Of a stretch of 5,703 bases of DNA, positions 5,406-5,703 are shown piece after piece (the first letter of the stretch is position 1; each line of letters begins with the position of its first letter). Position numbers and translations under genes: made by a program. The DNA comes from Planctomycetota bacterium (lineage in GTDB: Bacteria > Planctomycetota > Phycisphaerae > Phycisphaerales > UBA1924), in the NCBI GenBank assembly GCA_023434205.1, contig JAEYTB010000027.1, positions 1-5,703 on the forward strand. Reading direction: 5' to 3'. The notes under the pieces were generated by a model that did no database searches, had not been told where the DNA came from, and was given only the letters and a program-made list of their open reading frames with translations.

Positions 5406-5703
5406 ATGGGTCTCAACCGTCACAGCCGCAGCAGCAACCGCTACCTCCGCCAGGGCCGCACGCCGCAGTCGCTGCGCAACAACGCGGGGCTCACCGACCG
5501 CCCCACGGTCGACCAGCTCGAGCGCCGGCAGATGCTGTTCTCGCTGACGGTCACCGCCGACGTCGTGGACCCCGTCACCGGCCTGGGCACCGTCCGCGCC
5601 TTCTACGGCTACGCGATCCCCTACATCGCCACCAATGTCGACGTCGAAGACCCGCAGGACCCCACCACCGTCACCGAGAACTTCTCCGATGAGCCCTACG
5701 GCG
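5406..5703 (+). CDS. Planctomycete-type surface or exported protein with LEPR-XLL-like N-terminus (partial)
   Basis: The frame is open from ATG 5406 through the right window edge (99 complete codons), so the gene is truncated by the window. Residues 1-34 are basic and rich in Arg, Ser and Asn (MGLNRHSRSSNRYLRQGRTP). Then comes VDQLERRQMLFSLTV (35-49), matching the pattern of the planctomycete N-terminal LEPR-XLL / Planc_extracel motif (roughly V-E-x-L-E-x-R-x-L-L-x-S). Proteins with this motif are usually large, extracellular or cell-surface, and built of repeats after a short conserved N-terminus. The motif replaces or accompanies a signal peptide, and I see no long classical hydrophobic core. 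The following residues (TADVVDPVTGLGTVRAFYGY; then acidic, Asp/Thr/Pro-rich) look like the start of an extracellular beta-rich region. The enzymatic or structural role cannot be told from this fragment. The start is supported by GAGGAG five bases upstream, and codons show the strong G/C third-position bias of a real gene here. Confidence 0.8.
   Translation, partial: MGLNRHSRSSNRYLRQGRTPQSLRNNAGLTDRPTVDQLERRQMLFSLTVTADVVDPVTGLGTVRAFYGYAIPYIATNVDVEDPQDPTTVTENFSDEPYG

Noticed and set aside
4680..5423. Minus-strand open frames of 240-247 codons spanning the gene-free region
   Set aside because: Arg/Pro/Ser-rich with no recognisable domain. They cover the structured-RNA region and overlap the start of the gene at 5406, and two different frames are equally open, which points to lack of stops rather than coding.
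4877..5547. Plus-strand open frames in the gene-free region (4877-5191 and 5104-5547)
   Set aside because: No ribosome site of note, Arg/Pro/Ala-rich translations, and the second collides with the well-supported frame at 5406.

Overview
The window is a high-GC bacterial chromosome segment. It holds the distal end of a respiratory complex I (nuo) operon, a convergent membrane-protein gene, a long gene-free stretch, and the 5' end of a surface-protein gene. The best taxonomic clue is that last gene: its N-terminus is Arg-rich and carries an L-E-R-R-Q-M-L-F-S motif of the kind found at the start of many planctomycete surface and exported proteins (LEPR-XLL / Planc_extracel type). With the very high GC content and the complex I sequences, this suggests a planctomycete, possibly of the Phycisphaerae. 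That assignment is an inference, not a database result.

Layout: (1) 3-503 (+) is the C-terminal part of NuoL, cut by the window edge, including the lateral helix and last membrane helix. (2) 550-2259 (+) is complete NuoM. (3) 2256-3848 (+) is complete NuoN, overlapping nuoM by four bases (ATGA) behind a strong Shine-Dalgarno sequence. (4) 3865-4680 (-) is a convergent gene ending 16 bp from nuoN. It encodes a protein with seven predicted membrane helices that resembles TMEM198/DUF4203-type proteins. (5) 4681-5405 has no convincing gene. From about 4890 to 5347 the plus strand is packed with consecutive stem-loops, several capped by GNRA tetraloops, and matches no RNA family I can recognise. 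(6) 5406 to the window end (+) is the start of the planctomycete-type surface or exported protein gene, directly behind a good Shine-Dalgarno.

NuoL, NuoM and NuoN are the three antiporter-like proton-pumping membrane subunits of NADH:quinone oxidoreductase. Both complete genes keep the glutamate and lysines needed for proton translocation, so complex I should be functional. The 7TM gene has no evident functional link to complex I. The most unusual part of the window is the structured gene-free stretch. It could be an independent noncoding RNA, a long structured leader of the surface-protein gene, or both.
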